Below, in pieces: positions 9,101-17,767 of a stretch of 64,000 nt of DNA; the first letter of the stretch is position 1, and each line of letters opens with the position of its first letter. Position numbers and translations under genes: made by a program. The notes beneath the pieces are model-generated. The model saw nothing but the letters and a program-made list of their open reading frames with translations. It made no database searches and was not told the origin of the DNA. Origin of the DNA: an uncultured Flavobacteriales bacterium (GTDB lineage Bacteria > Bacteroidota > Bacteroidia > Flavobacteriales_D > Crocinitomicaceae); NCBI GenBank assembly GCA_937876195.1, contig CALEIK010000005.1, forward strand, positions 10,212 through 74,211. Reading direction: 5' to 3'.

Positions 9101-9472
9101 CTATCCCCCCTTCTCCCTCAAACAATAAACCGCATGTTGAATCTGAGTGAGAACCTCTCCAAAGTTTTGCATAACCTCACCTTCGTAGAATCGCAAAAAG
9201 GAATAACCATAAGATTCTAGCTTGTTTTGTCGGTACCGATCGTATTCACTTTTGGAAAAATGTGAACTCCCATCAACCTCTATGATTAGACCAATATCTT
9301 GGGCAAAAAAGTCTACAATGAAAAAGTCAATTGGTCTTTGACGCTTAAATTTTACACCACATTTTGCCTTACTCAACGCATGTTTCCAAAGGTATTTTTC
9401 AGCTATTGAAACCGATTCATGACGCAGTTCGTGTGCGTATTTTTTCAACTGTGGGTTGTATTGATTATTCAT
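9101..9472 (-). CDS. DUF559 (Vsr-like) endonuclease-domain protein
   Basis: A 123-residue protein matching the DUF559 family, which has a PD-(D/E)XK/Vsr-like nuclease fold. Visible hallmarks are an N-terminal helical part (AEKYLWKHAL), then FKRQRPIDFFIVDFF (about residues 43-57) and the acidic IIEVDGSSHF motif (about 63-72), followed by YDRYRQNKLESYGY and FLRFYEGEV. The usual DUF559 length is about 110-130, so it looks complete. The last codons (REKGG and stop) are written by a C-rich sequence resembling the arms of the neighbouring palindromic elements. The gene lies alone on its strand between copies A and B. DUF559 genes are common, often single, and poorly understood; nuclease activity is inferred from family. 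Confidence 0.85.
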   Translation of the reverse strand: MNNQYNPQLKKYAHELRHESVSIAEKYLWKHALSKAKCGVKFKRQRPIDFFIVDFFAQDIGLIIEVDGSSHFSKSEYDRYRQNKLESYGYSFLRFYEGEVMQNFGEVLTQIQHAVYCLREKGG

Positions 9473-9547
9473 GGTGATGTAGGTTTAGGTACTTTAAGAT
9501 AAAAACAAAAAATGAAATACAGCTTATTAAGTAGTGATTTTTGGACA

Positions 9548-9559
9548 GTCCTCCCCCTG
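9548..9559. repeat. Isolated element arm next to copy B
   Basis: GTCCTCCCCCTG, preceded by GGACA. The 17-base string GGAC-N-GTCCTCCCCCTG occurs here (9543-9559) and again at 9580-9596, the start of copy B. This is as if one element end abutted another with one base between. Confidence 0.6.
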
Positions 9560-9584
9560 TACTTTGATTGTAAATGTGTGGACT

Positions 9585-9734
9585 GTCCTCCCCCTGCACC
9601 CCCTCCAAAGGGGGAAACGGAGTCGAAACTATTTTTTGTTTAACTTTTTATGTAATACTATTAAAAAAACCGAATGATTTTTGACACGAAGAAGGATTAG
9701 AATTCCCCCTTTGGAGGGGGTGCAGGGGGAGGAC
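9585..9734. repeat. Palindrome-ended element, copy B (complete, 32-bp inverted ends)
   Basis: A 150-bp unit bounded by perfect 32-bp inverted repeats at 9585-9616 and 9703-9734. Outer ends are GTCCTCCCCCTGCACC and its complement; each arm also holds an inner hairpin (CCCCCTCCAAAGGGGG). The interior contains ACCGAATGATTTT and ACGAAGAAGGATT, related to copies A and C. It has no coding capacity. No target-site duplication is obvious. The structure is that of a MITE- or REP-like non-autonomous element. Confidence 0.8.
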
Positions 9735-9741
9735 CCTATAA

Positions 9742-9858
9742 TGAGCTGCAACTAATTTTTCTTTTATTTTTTCAAGTACAACTATCAAAACTACCGAATG
9801 ATTTCCTAACGAAGCGGGATTTAAACTTCCCCCTCAAGAGGGGGTGCAGGGGGAGGAC
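9742..9858. repeat. Palindrome-ended element, copy C (left arm lost)
   Basis: The right arm 9827-9858 (CCCCCTCAAGAGGGGG, then TGCAGGGGGAGGAC) and the interior, including ACTACCGAATGATTTCC followed by TAACGAAG, match copy A closely, but there is no left arm. It abuts copy B and ends 45 bp before the rlmH start, so it forms most of the rlmH upstream region. Confidence 0.7.
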
Positions 9859-9903
9859 TCCTGTAAAAATCTAATTTCCCCCCCAATTCCCTATATTTAC
9901 CCC

Positions 9904-10377
9904 ATGAAATTAAAGCTCATCTGCATAGGGAAAACCGTAAAAAAGCACTTGATTGAAGGCGAAAACGAGTACATCAAGCGCTTAAAACACTACCATGCAG
10001 TTGAAAAAGTGGAGATTCCAGAAATAAAAAACGCCAAAAAACTCACGCAGGAACAAATTAAGAAAGCTGAGGGGGAGTTGCTTTTGCAACATGTAAATTC
10101 CGCTGATTTACTCACCCTACTCGATGAAAACGGAAGCTCGTTTTCTTCTGTTGATTTTGCGACCTACATTCAGAAAAAATTCAACACCGGTGCGAAAACC
10201 ATGGTGTTTGTGGTGGGCGGAGCCTATGGGTTTTCGGAGGAGGTCTACGCACGCGCAACGGATAAAATAAGCCTCTCCAAAATGACTTTCTCTCACCAAA
10301 TGGTGCGGCTATTTTTTCTAGAACAACTCTACCGTGCATTTACCATTCTGAAAGGCGAACCCTATCACCACCAATGA
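9904..10377 (+). CDS. rlmH: 23S rRNA (pseudouridine1915-N3)-methyltransferase RlmH
   Basis: A 157-residue SPOUT methyltransferase, the normal length of RlmH. It methylates pseudouridine 1915 in helix 69 of 23S rRNA on assembled ribosomes using SAM. The SAM-binding trefoil-knot segment is seen as MVFVVGGAYGFSEEV at about residues 99-113, and the conserved C-terminal block SLSKMTFSHQMVRLFFLEQLYRA followed by ILKGEPYHH at the end. The ATG at 9904 opens with the family N-terminus KLKLICIGKT; an upstream in-frame extension would run into the repeat arm and is rejected. A TATATTTA sequence ends four bases before the ATG, so the transcript could be nearly leaderless. It is upstream of, but unrelated to, the polysaccharide locus. 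Confidence 0.95.
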   Translation: MKLKLICIGKTVKKHLIEGENEYIKRLKHYHAVEKVEIPEIKNAKKLTQEQIKKAEGELLLQHVNSADLLTLLDENGSSFSSVDFATYIQKKFNTGAKTMVFVVGGAYGFSEEVYARATDKISLSKMTFSHQMVRLFFLEQLYRAFTILKGEPYHHQ

Positions 10378-10418
10378 TCCAATAAATTTTGTAAATTCGT
10401 GCAAACTAAAGGAGTTAC

Positions 10419-11774
10419 GTGCAGACCAGCTATCTTACTTTTCTTGACATCCTGCCCGCCATTTTTTGGTTCATCATTATTTTAGTTGCTGCGCTAGTAA
10501 TTCGTGGAAATAAACGAGACCTTCCGCATTACAAATATTACATTCCTAATCTACTAGCAAAACTTTTCTTTGGTGTTGCTTTTGGGGCATTTTATGTTTT
10601 TATCTATCGAGGTGGAGATACTGTAGCATATTATGACACTGCATTAAGTCTGAACAATTTGTTTTTTAAATCCCCTGAATTGTATTTCCAACAGTTGTTT
10701 TCTCCAGGGAATACTTATTTCTATTCTACTTATTTCGATGCTACTACTGGGTATCCTCCAACTTGGATTTACAGAGAGCCCGAAGGATTTTTTGTTGCGA
10801 AAATAATGTCTGTCTTATCCTTTTTCACCTTGAAAAGCTATTTTGCCATGACTTTTCTGGTGGCTACATTAACCGCACACGCTTCCTGGAAAATGTACAG
10901 TCTTGTTCGGGCGTACAATTTCAGCAACCAGAAATTATTGGTCATGGGGGTCTTGTTTTTGCCTTCGGTAAATTTCTGGTGTTCAGGTGTTTCTAAAGAC
11001 ACCATTGTTTTTGCCGCAGCTATGTACCTAATTTACAATGCATTCAAGCTTATTTCAGAAGTGCATCGAGGAACTATCTTTAACCTTATTGGGGTGTTAG
11101 TGACTATGTTTATTATATATCACATTCGCTCCTTTGTGTTAACTGCCATTTTAATCCCCTTGTTTTTTGGAATCAGCGCTCGAATTGTGCGTGTATTTGG
11201 TGGTGGACACATGGCGGTGGTAGCGTTCAGAACGGTCATTGTTGTAGTCGGTGTTTTAAGCATTGGTAGGTCTTTTATTCTACAATCGGAACAAGATTTT
11301 TTAGCATCGAATAGTGCATTACAGCAAGCTTCGGTCATTCAAAATGACTTTAAACTAAATGATATTTACGGCGATAAAAAGTACGATTTGGGAGATGTAG
11401 AGTTTACCAGTATAGGACTCTTAAAAGTAATGCCATTGGCAACAATCACTGGTATTTTTCGTCCTTTTATCTGGGAGGCGTTAAGTCCTACTTTGATCTT
11501 GAATGGAGTGGAGAGCATTGTATTTTTGTACTTTACCTTTTTATTTTTCAGGCGAAACGTCTTGAAAAAGTGGACGCTGATTCGAGGGCATGAGTTTTTG
11601 ATCTTCTGTTTGATCTTTATTTTGATCATCGGTTTTATGACAGGGATGACATCGATTTTGTACGGAGTATTGGTGCGGTTGAGAGCTCCGTTATTGCCTT
11701 TTTTGTTTGTGTTGTTGACCATTAGGTGGGATGCACTGGAAGTGGAATCACCTAAAATCGAAAGCAACGAATGA
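10419..11774 (+). CDS. Multi-spanning membrane protein, candidate polysaccharide polymerase
   Basis: A 451-residue integral membrane protein with about ten hydrophobic segments (for example DILPAIFWFIIILVAAL at 10-26, LLAKLFFGVAFGAFYVFIY, and several between 140 and 430). A large loop at about residues 75-125 holds GGDTVAYYDTA and YPPTWIYREPEG. No family is named with confidence. Its place directly before a flippase (4-bp ATGA overlap) and ahead of glycosyltransferases suggests an O-antigen/capsule polymerase (Wzy- or EpsG-like) or a similar glycan-handling enzyme. The start is GTG at 10419, preceded by AAAGGAG at 10408-10414, a rare Shine-Dalgarno-like site for this phylum. It is the first gene of the locus. 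Confidence 0.6.
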   Translation: MQTSYLTFLDILPAIFWFIIILVAALVIRGNKRDLPHYKYYIPNLLAKLFFGVAFGAFYVFIYRGGDTVAYYDTALSLNNLFFKSPELYFQQLFSPGNTYFYSTYFDATTGYPPTWIYREPEGFFVAKIMSVLSFFTLKSYFAMTFLVATLTAHASWKMYSLVRAYNFSNQKLLVMGVLFLPSVNFWCSGVSKDTIVFAAAMYLIYNAFKLISEVHRGTIFNLIGVLVTMFIIYHIRSFVLTAILIPLFFGISARIVRVFGGGHMAVVAFRTVIVVVGVLSIGRSFILQSEQDFLASNSALQQASVIQNDFKLNDIYGDKKYDLGDVEFTSIGLLKVMPLATITGIFRPFIWEALSPTLILNGVESIVFLYFTFLFFRRNVLKKWTLIRGHEFLIFCLIFILIIGFMTGMTSILYGVLVRLRAPLLPFLFVLLTIRWDALEVESPKIESNE

Positions 11775-13108
11775 GTTCATTTTCGAAAAGCGCAATCTAT
11801 ACGTTTCTAACGCAGATTCCAACTCAATTGTTTGGGATAACCGCGGGTGTCTTTATTACGCGGATGCTTGGAGCTGAAGGTAGGGGGTTGTATGCGATTT
11901 TTTATGCTGATGTGAGTTTGTTTACAACGGTTTTGGGCTTTAGCATTAATACGGCTATAACACACTTTAAGGCGAAGGATGTGTTTTCAGAAAAAAAGCT
12001 TCTATCCGTAAGTTTGTTGTTCTCGTTGGTAACAGTGTTCCTTAGTTTGATTATTTTGTTTATTTGGCTCAACCTTCCCTTCGCCCATTTGCTGTTTCCG
12101 GTGGAATCAATTACGCCAGGTTATATACTGCTCTTTATTATGTTTATTATTCTCCATCAGGTGAATACTGTATACTCTTCATTGTTTCAAGGCGCACGGC
12201 GATTTGATGTTGTTAACAAAGTGCTTTTTTTTAACAGTGTCTTTAATTTAGTTCTTTTCGGCTCTGTATTCGTATTGCATCAATACGGTATTATTGAAGT
12301 CGGCATCGAGTTCATTTTGACTATTGCTGCGATAGTTTTGTTTCTCAATGGCCTGCAATGGCATAGACATTTTGGTAAAACCTTTGTTTATAGCTTTAAT
12401 TTGAGATTAAAATGGGAATCGGAAATCAAGCCCTTTTTTTCTTTTATGGGACTAGGCCACTTATCCCTTATTATAAATTTCTTAAACTATAGATTAGTTC
12501 TCTGGGTGATGGTATATTATCTTGACAACGGTCAAATCGGTGTTTTTGCATTAGGTGCTGGATTGGCACAGATGTTAAATTTCATATCCAACCCCCTCAA
12601 TCAGGTACTGATGCCATTTTTAAGCGCGGAAAAGGAGGGAAATCGATTGTCTCTTTTTAAACGTTTCGCTCGTTTCCATTTTACTGTAATTTTATGCTTG
12701 GGAATAGTGGCTATGTTTTTAGCAGGACCACTAATACCATTAATATACGGTGCTGAATTTGAGGAGTCAGCAACTATCTTTTACTTTATATTTTTTGGAG
12801 TTTTACTTTCATCACAGTCTCGTTATATTGCCAGCTATTTTATCTCCGAAAATAAGTTGCTTTTGAATTTGTGGGCAACCTTGTTTGGATTTCTTTTGAC
12901 CTTTGGATTTAATATTTTTCTTGTGAAAAATTTTGGAATTAGAGGGGCAGCAATAGCACAAACGATTACCTACACTGGAATATTTTTGTTTGTATACATT
13001 GCAATGCTGAGGTTTACAAAGCATAGAATGTTAAACATCTTCATTTTAACGCGTGCAGATATTAATTATCTACGGAAGAGATTTGGGAGATCAACAAAGG
13101 GCGATTGA
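11771..13108 (+). CDS. Polysaccharide flippase, Wzx/MOP superfamily
   Basis: A 445-residue membrane protein with about 12-14 hydrophobic helices, the usual length and pattern of Wzx-type flippases (Polysacc_synt). The N-terminal FLTQIPTQLFGITAGVFITRMLG followed by GRGLYAIFYADV is characteristic (residues about 11-45). Family role: moves lipid-linked oligosaccharide repeat units across the cytoplasmic membrane. The ATG overlaps the stop of the preceding membrane protein (ATGA), so the two are probably translationally coupled. It is followed by a 187-bp gap before the next gene of the locus. Confidence 0.85.
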   Translation: MSSFSKSAIYTFLTQIPTQLFGITAGVFITRMLGAEGRGLYAIFYADVSLFTTVLGFSINTAITHFKAKDVFSEKKLLSVSLLFSLVTVFLSLIILFIWLNLPFAHLLFPVESITPGYILLFIMFIILHQVNTVYSSLFQGARRFDVVNKVLFFNSVFNLVLFGSVFVLHQYGIIEVGIEFILTIAAIVLFLNGLQWHRHFGKTFVYSFNLRLKWESEIKPFFSFMGLGHLSLIINFLNYRLVLWVMVYYLDNGQIGVFALGAGLAQMLNFISNPLNQVLMPFLSAEKEGNRLSLFKRFARFHFTVILCLGIVAMFLAGPLIPLIYGAEFEESATIFYFIFFGVLLSSQSRYIASYFISENKLLLNLWATLFGFLLTFGFNIFLVKNFGIRGAAIAQTITYTGIFLFVYIAMLRFTKHRMLNIFILTRADINYLRKRFGRSTKGD

Positions 13109-13295
13109 TATACTTTCTTTTCCTAAAATAGATGGGTCAAAGCAGGTTTAGTTACCAGGTGTTTAATCAGTTGAGCTACAATGACTCAATTTAGAACTTA
13201 CGCTGGAAATTTCTTGGTAGTATTTAACTTTTTACGTAAATTCGGCGACTTACAGTGGTTAAATAGTTTCATTCCAATTCCTACAGGTTATCTAT

Positions 13296-14045
13296 ATGTC
13301 AGAAGCAGACTTAAGTCAAGAAGAATCCAATGAGCGTACGGTAAAGTACTATGATGAATTTCTTGAACGTCAAGAGAAGATTGGAGTGAATGAACGTCAT
13401 CAGTCAATTGCAAAGAAATCAGTTTCAAGGGGACTAAAAAAGGACCATGAGGTACTGGAAATTGGATGCGGTATAGGAACACTGACCTCGTTGATAATAC
13501 CAGTAGTAACAGATGGTCATATCACGGCGGTAGACATTGGCACGAAAAACATTGAAGTGGCAAAAGAGCGATATAAATCTGCCAAGAACGTAACATTTAT
13601 TGAAGCGGATGCTGTAGAGTATGATTTTGGCACAAAAAAGTTCGATACTATTGTTTTACCTGATGTTTTGGAGCATATCCCATTTGAATTGCATAACAAG
13701 CTGTTTACACGTCTAAATCTCCTACTCAAAGAAAGAGGAAAAGTGTTGATACATATACCAAGTCCTTATCATTCAGATTGGTGGCGAGCACTTGGCAGAC
13801 CCATGCAGATTATAGACCTTTCGGTACATTTACCAATTGTGATTGAAAACCTGAAGAATACGGGATTGCACATAACCTATCTAGAAATTTATAGTGTTTG
13901 GCAGGAAGAAGGAGAGTATGAATTCATTGAGCTTCAAAAGGAATCCAAGTATCAAGAATTTACCCCGATCATCCAAACAAAGTCCTTCATTCAAAAGTTA
14001 AAAGAAAAAACGCTCTACGAAATCAATAAGCGTAAAAGAAAGTAG
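13296..14045 (+). CDS. Class I SAM-dependent methyltransferase
   Basis: A 249-residue protein with a Rossmann-type methyltransferase domain. Motif I VLEIGCGIGTLTSLI is at about residues 54-68, followed by an acidic ITAVDIGTKNIEVA (post-I) and the FDTIVLPDVLEHIP motif near 112-125. The C-terminal third is unassigned. Substrate is not visible from sequence; in this setting methylation of a sugar or lipid-linked intermediate is likely. The ATG at 13296 is preceded by a 187-bp noncoding gap, so a separate promoter is possible. The next gene starts 2 bp after the stop. Confidence 0.85.
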   Translation: MSEADLSQEESNERTVKYYDEFLERQEKIGVNERHQSIAKKSVSRGLKKDHEVLEIGCGIGTLTSLIIPVVTDGHITAVDIGTKNIEVAKERYKSAKNVTFIEADAVEYDFGTKKFDTIVLPDVLEHIPFELHNKLFTRLNLLLKERGKVLIHIPSPYHSDWWRALGRPMQIIDLSVHLPIVIENLKNTGLHITYLEIYSVWQEEGEYEFIELQKESKYQEFTPIIQTKSFIQKLKEKTLYEINKRKRK

Positions 14046-14047
14046 AT

Positions 14048-15286
14048 ATGGTCGAAGAAAATCACCGTGAGCGTATTTGCGTATTTTTCAGTTCTGACTA
14101 TCCTTATGAAACTACACTCCAAAATGAATTTCCAGTCATGTCGAAAAAATTCGACAAAATCTATTACTTCCCAACATCAATCAATAATAAGGAAGGGTTA
14201 AAAGCACTCCCCGAAAACGTGATAATTAGTAATCTTCTTGCCAGCACTAGAGAACAATGGCGAAAACTGAAATTTAAGAATACACTAATTGCGTTGAAAC
14301 TATATGGGCTGGAAAGTCTGAAAAAGGGAAATTTTAAGGCATATATCAAGAACTTCAAGCAATATTTTTCTATTCTGTTGAGAAATTTGGTTTGGGCCGA
14401 AGAGCTTGAGAAATTTATTAAACACAACCAGCTGGAAAAAGCATTTTATTATGACTATTGGTTTGAAGATGCCACCCTAGCAATCGCAATACTGAAAAAA
14501 CGTAGGATTATTCATTCTGCAATCAGTAGATCGCACCGCTTTGATTTATATGATGAAGCATGGGGAGTGAATGGAAAAGTTCCTTTTCGCAACTTCAAAT
14601 TGAAAAACATAGATGCTGTATATACTGTTGCAAAACACGGACAGCAGTATTTTCAAGAAAAGGTGAGCGATTCGCTAAAGAATAAAATTAAGTTGAGTTA
14701 CTTGGGGATCGAAATTCCCCAACTTAACGGTTTAATAAAGAAAAAAGCTGAGGAAAAAGGCCAGCTTCTTATTGTTTCGGTCTCGAACACACAACCATTT
14801 AAAAGAGTTGATTTAATTCCTGATATTCTTTCTAACATCGATAAATCCATTAGGTGGATTCATTTTGGACGGGGCCCCTCAGACGACATTATCCGAGAAA
14901 AAATCAGAAAGCTGCCAGAAAATATTGAAGCGGAGTTCAGGGGGTTTGTACCTAACAGTGAGGTTATGAAGTTCTTAGAGAAAAATGAGATTAAGCTTTT
15001 TCTTTCTCTTAGTGTTTCAGAGGGTCTTCCTGTTTCAATGATGGAATCAATTGCCTATGGTATACCTGTTTTCGCTTGTGATGTTTGCGGTATCTCAGAT
15101 CTAGTTAATGACGAAACTGGAGGGATGTTCAATGAAGATGATGACGTGCAAACGATTACAGAAAAATTGGAGCGAGTTCTTGAATATGAATATAGCACAG
15201 ATCTCATTCGAGATTTTGCCAATCAAAAATTTGATTTTCGAAAAAATTATGAAACATTTTACGCACAAATGACATATGAAGAATAA
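14048..15286 (+). CDS. Glycosyltransferase family 4 (GT-B fold)
   Basis: A 412-residue protein ending in a Glycos_transf_1 domain. The C-terminal half shows the GT-B donor-binding pattern: IVSVSNTQPFKRVDLIPDIL at about 237-256, IHFGRGPSDD, and the E-x7-E region SVSEGLPVSMMESIAYGIPV at about 322-341. The N-terminal half is the acceptor domain (FSSDYPYETTLQNEFP). It is expected to be cytoplasmic and to add a sugar to the lipid-linked glycan; donor and linkage are unknown. It overlaps the next methyltransferase gene by 11 bp. Confidence 0.85.
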   Translation: MVEENHRERICVFFSSDYPYETTLQNEFPVMSKKFDKIYYFPTSINNKEGLKALPENVIISNLLASTREQWRKLKFKNTLIALKLYGLESLKKGNFKAYIKNFKQYFSILLRNLVWAEELEKFIKHNQLEKAFYYDYWFEDATLAIAILKKRRIIHSAISRSHRFDLYDEAWGVNGKVPFRNFKLKNIDAVYTVAKHGQQYFQEKVSDSLKNKIKLSYLGIEIPQLNGLIKKKAEEKGQLLIVSVSNTQPFKRVDLIPDILSNIDKSIRWIHFGRGPSDDIIREKIRKLPENIEAEFRGFVPNSEVMKFLEKNEIKLFLSLSVSEGLPVSMMESIAYGIPVFACDVCGISDLVNDETGGMFNEDDDVQTITEKLERVLEYEYSTDLIRDFANQKFDFRKNYETFYAQMTYEE

Positions 15287-15998
15287 GGAAAGTTGGAAAC
15301 CATCAAGAATAATTAAGGAAAATGGACAACCTAAAATTGTCGAGAAATACTATTCTTTTGCTTCACGTTATACCGCTAACATGATCCTACCGACCTATTC
15401 TTCCATCATGCTAGAAAACTTGAAGGGAGAGATGTTGGATTGTGGGTGTGGACAGGCCCCATACTATATCATTTATAAGGATGTTGTAGAGAATGTGACA
15501 TGCGTTGACTGGGATGTAACAGATCCAGAGCATGATTATCTGGATTTCAAAATGGATTTAAACGAACCTTTGAAATTCGAAAATCAAAAGTTCGATTCAA
15601 TTCTATTGGCAGATGTTCTGGAGCACATCTATGAGCCAAAATTGCTCATAAGTGAACTAGCCAAAATTTTAAACCCAAAAGGCAATTTGGTGATTTTTGT
15701 TCCCTTTTATTACTGGATCCATAGTGAGCCTCACGATTATCATAGGTATACCGAATTTGCCTTAAGACGAATGTGCGAAGAAAATGATTTATACGTTACT
15801 CATCTTGAACCCTATGGTGGATATTTTGATATTGGATTTGACCTGATTAACAAATTCTTCATTAAGCGAGAATTTAGTCTAAGAATGTTGATGAGATTTG
15901 CTAAGTTCGTTAAAAACACAAGGTATTATAAGAAAAGAGCGGCCTTTCGATTGCGAACTTTTCCCTTAGGTTATGCTTTGGTCGCAACAAAGAAATAA
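15276..15998 (+). CDS. Class I SAM-dependent methyltransferase
   Basis: A 240-residue methyltransferase. Motif I is MLDCGCGQAPYYIIY (about residues 53-67), the acidic post-I residue lies in VTCVDWDVTD, and SILLADVLEHIYEP near 108-121 is motif II-like. The C-terminal part contains YYWIHSEPHDYHRYTEFALR, a His-rich stretch shared by methyltransferases of glycan loci. The ATG lies inside the end of the preceding glycosyltransferase gene (11-bp overlap), implying coupled translation. The substrate is unknown. Confidence 0.85.
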   Translation: MKNKESWKPSRIIKENGQPKIVEKYYSFASRYTANMILPTYSSIMLENLKGEMLDCGCGQAPYYIIYKDVVENVTCVDWDVTDPEHDYLDFKMDLNEPLKFENQKFDSILLADVLEHIYEPKLLISELAKILNPKGNLVIFVPFYYWIHSEPHDYHRYTEFALRRMCEENDLYVTHLEPYGGYFDIGFDLINKFFIKREFSLRMLMRFAKFVKNTRYYKKRAAFRLRTFPLGYALVATKK

Positions 15999-16001
15999 TT
16001 T

Positions 16002-16859
16002 TTGAATTTGGAAGCTAAAGCAGAATATAACAGAGAGTTATTGTCGATCATCATTCTCAATTATAATACATTTGAGATGACATGTAATTGCATTAATTCG
16101 GTATTGGAAAAAACGAAGGATTGGTCCATAGAAATAATTTTGGTGGACAATGCTTCGACTGAACGCAATGTTGATGATTTTCTTGTGCGATTTCCGGAAA
16201 TAGTTCTGATTAAAAGTGAGCAAAACCTAGGATTCTCTAAGGGGAACAATCTAGGAATAGCAAGAGCAAAAGGTTCAATTCTTCTTCTTCTTAACAGTGA
16301 TACAATTCTTCTGAATGATGCCGTTTCGATTTGTGCGGAAGAACTTATGAAACGAGAAGAAATTGGAATAATCACCTGTAAACTGCGCTATCCAAATGGT
16401 GATATTCAGCGTCAGTGTCGTAGGTTTGAGCGAATTTCGTTACGGTTAATTGAATTGCTTCGTATTCACAAATTTTGGTCTAAAAGCAAAAGAGCAAAAG
16501 TTCTTTTAAACGGATATTTCGATCACGAGACAGAAATTGTTGCCGATAGAATTTGGGGAACATTTTTTATGTTCAAAAAGGAAATTCTGAATGAGTTCCC
16601 TGAAAATAAGCTTGCCGATCGTTTTTTTATGTACGGCGAAGACAACGAATGGTGTTATCAATTAGCCAAATTCACTTCTAAAAAAATAGTATATTTTCCT
16701 AAAGCAGAAGTAGAACACCTAATGGGTGGGAGTAAATATGGTAAGGAGATCTCAAAGGAGAAAATGGAAACGATTCACCGGAACAGAAAAATTTATATGA
16801 ATCAGTATTATGGAAAATTCAGAACGAGGATATTGGATTTTCTAAAAAGAGCAGTTTAA
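16002..16859 (+). CDS. Glycosyltransferase family 2 (rhamnosyltransferase-like)
   Basis: A 285-residue GT-A glycosyltransferase. It begins LLSIIILNYNTFEMTCNCINSVL (about 13-35), carries the nucleotide-sugar site VDNASTE near 49-55, ends its donor part in LLLLNSDTILLND (the DXD-like NSD motif, about 93-105), and has the acceptor/base region FFMYGEDNEWCYQL near 207-220. This layout matches WsaF/rhamnosyltransferase-type family 2 enzymes. The frame opens with a TTG at 16002; no ATG or GTG lies upstream of the conserved N-terminus, so the TTG start is provisional. It follows the methyltransferase by 3 bp. Confidence 0.85.
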   Translation: MNLEAKAEYNRELLSIIILNYNTFEMTCNCINSVLEKTKDWSIEIILVDNASTERNVDDFLVRFPEIVLIKSEQNLGFSKGNNLGIARAKGSILLLLNSDTILLNDAVSICAEELMKREEIGIITCKLRYPNGDIQRQCRRFERISLRLIELLRIHKFWSKSKRAKVLLNGYFDHETEIVADRIWGTFFMFKKEILNEFPENKLADRFFMYGEDNEWCYQLAKFTSKKIVYFPKAEVEHLMGGSKYGKEISKEKMETIHRNRKIYMNQYYGKFRTRILDFLKRAV

Positions 16860-16877
16860 ATTTATTAATTCTACACG

Positions 16878-17765
16878 ATGTCAGTTTTAGGAACGGTATA
16901 TTATAAATTAAAGAATAAGTTGGCGGTTAAACGCGAAAAGCACTTCAGGGATAGTGTCATAAAATCAATGGTACACTTTTATTCTTCCAACACGGACGAG
17001 GAAATTACTGAGGCAGTTAATTACTATAAAGACGGTGGCGTTAGCCCCTTTCCGTACAATTTAGAAGCTGAATTTGAGAATGCAGATACGTCAGTTGAAT
17101 ATGCAGATGGCTTTCCCTACATAAACCACGGGGAAAAAAAATTATTTTTCCCAAAGGAGTATAGCATTCAACACATTGTAAAGTTGTACAAAGGACTAAT
17201 GGCTGAGCAGCTTGAGAAGTCACCTCATTGTTACACCCAAGGAGGATTCGCCATAGAAGAGAAGAGTGTGTTAGTAGATGTTGGGTGTGCTGAGGCCTTA
17301 TTTTCCTTGGACAACATTGAATCACTAGATCACGCATTCCTCTTTGAACTGGATGAAAAATGGCACGAACCATTAGCCAAAACATTTGAATTGTGGAGTG
17401 ATAAAGTAACGATAGTTGCCATGGCAGTATCGGACGAGGACATAGAGGGTAAAGTATGTACCTTGGATAAGTATTTTGAGAATAGAATTAAAGAAGGCGC
17501 GAATTTTTTTATAAAAATGGATGTGGAAGGGTATGAAGAAAGAGTGTTCGCGGGAATGAAAAACCTACTTGAGAAGTCAGACCTTAATATTAAGATATCT
17601 GTGGCAACTTACCATAATCAAGACGATTTCAATAAATTTGAAAAACACCTTAGCGATTTGGGTTTTAAGACACAAGGAACAAGAGGTTTTATTCTGTTTT
17701 ATTACGATCATAGTATTGAGCAACCATTCTTAAGAAGGTGTATTCTTCAAGCGAAGAAATCGTAG
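16878..17765 (+). CDS. FkbM family methyltransferase
   Basis: A 295-residue protein with an FkbM-type methyltransferase fold in its second half. The SAM motif is LVDVGCAEALFSL at about residues 132-144, then HAFLFELDEKW. The FkbM hallmark FIKMDVEGYEERVFAGM lies near 211-227, followed by ISVATYHNQDD and the C-terminal GFILFYY. The first 125 residues are not assigned. FkbM proteins methylate hydroxyls, often of sugars. It is the last gene of the first + strand block and converges on the SGNH gene with 2 bp between stop codons. Confidence 0.8.
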   Translation: MSVLGTVYYKLKNKLAVKREKHFRDSVIKSMVHFYSSNTDEEITEAVNYYKDGGVSPFPYNLEAEFENADTSVEYADGFPYINHGEKKLFFPKEYSIQHIVKLYKGLMAEQLEKSPHCYTQGGFAIEEKSVLVDVGCAEALFSLDNIESLDHAFLFELDEKWHEPLAKTFELWSDKVTIVAMAVSDEDIEGKVCTLDKYFENRIKEGANFFIKMDVEGYEERVFAGMKNLLEKSDLNIKISVATYHNQDDFNKFEKHLSDLGFKTQGTRGFILFYYDHSIEQPFLRRCILQAKKS

Positions 17766-17767
17766 CT

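Noticed and set aside
9585..9734. Complete insertion sequence
   Set aside because: Only 150 bp with long inverted ends and no transposase; no target duplication seen, so it is called a non-autonomous repeat.
11366..11767. Lys/Asn-rich antisense frame in the candidate polymerase gene
   Set aside because: Antisense to a clear membrane protein; composition follows from complementing hydrophobic codons.
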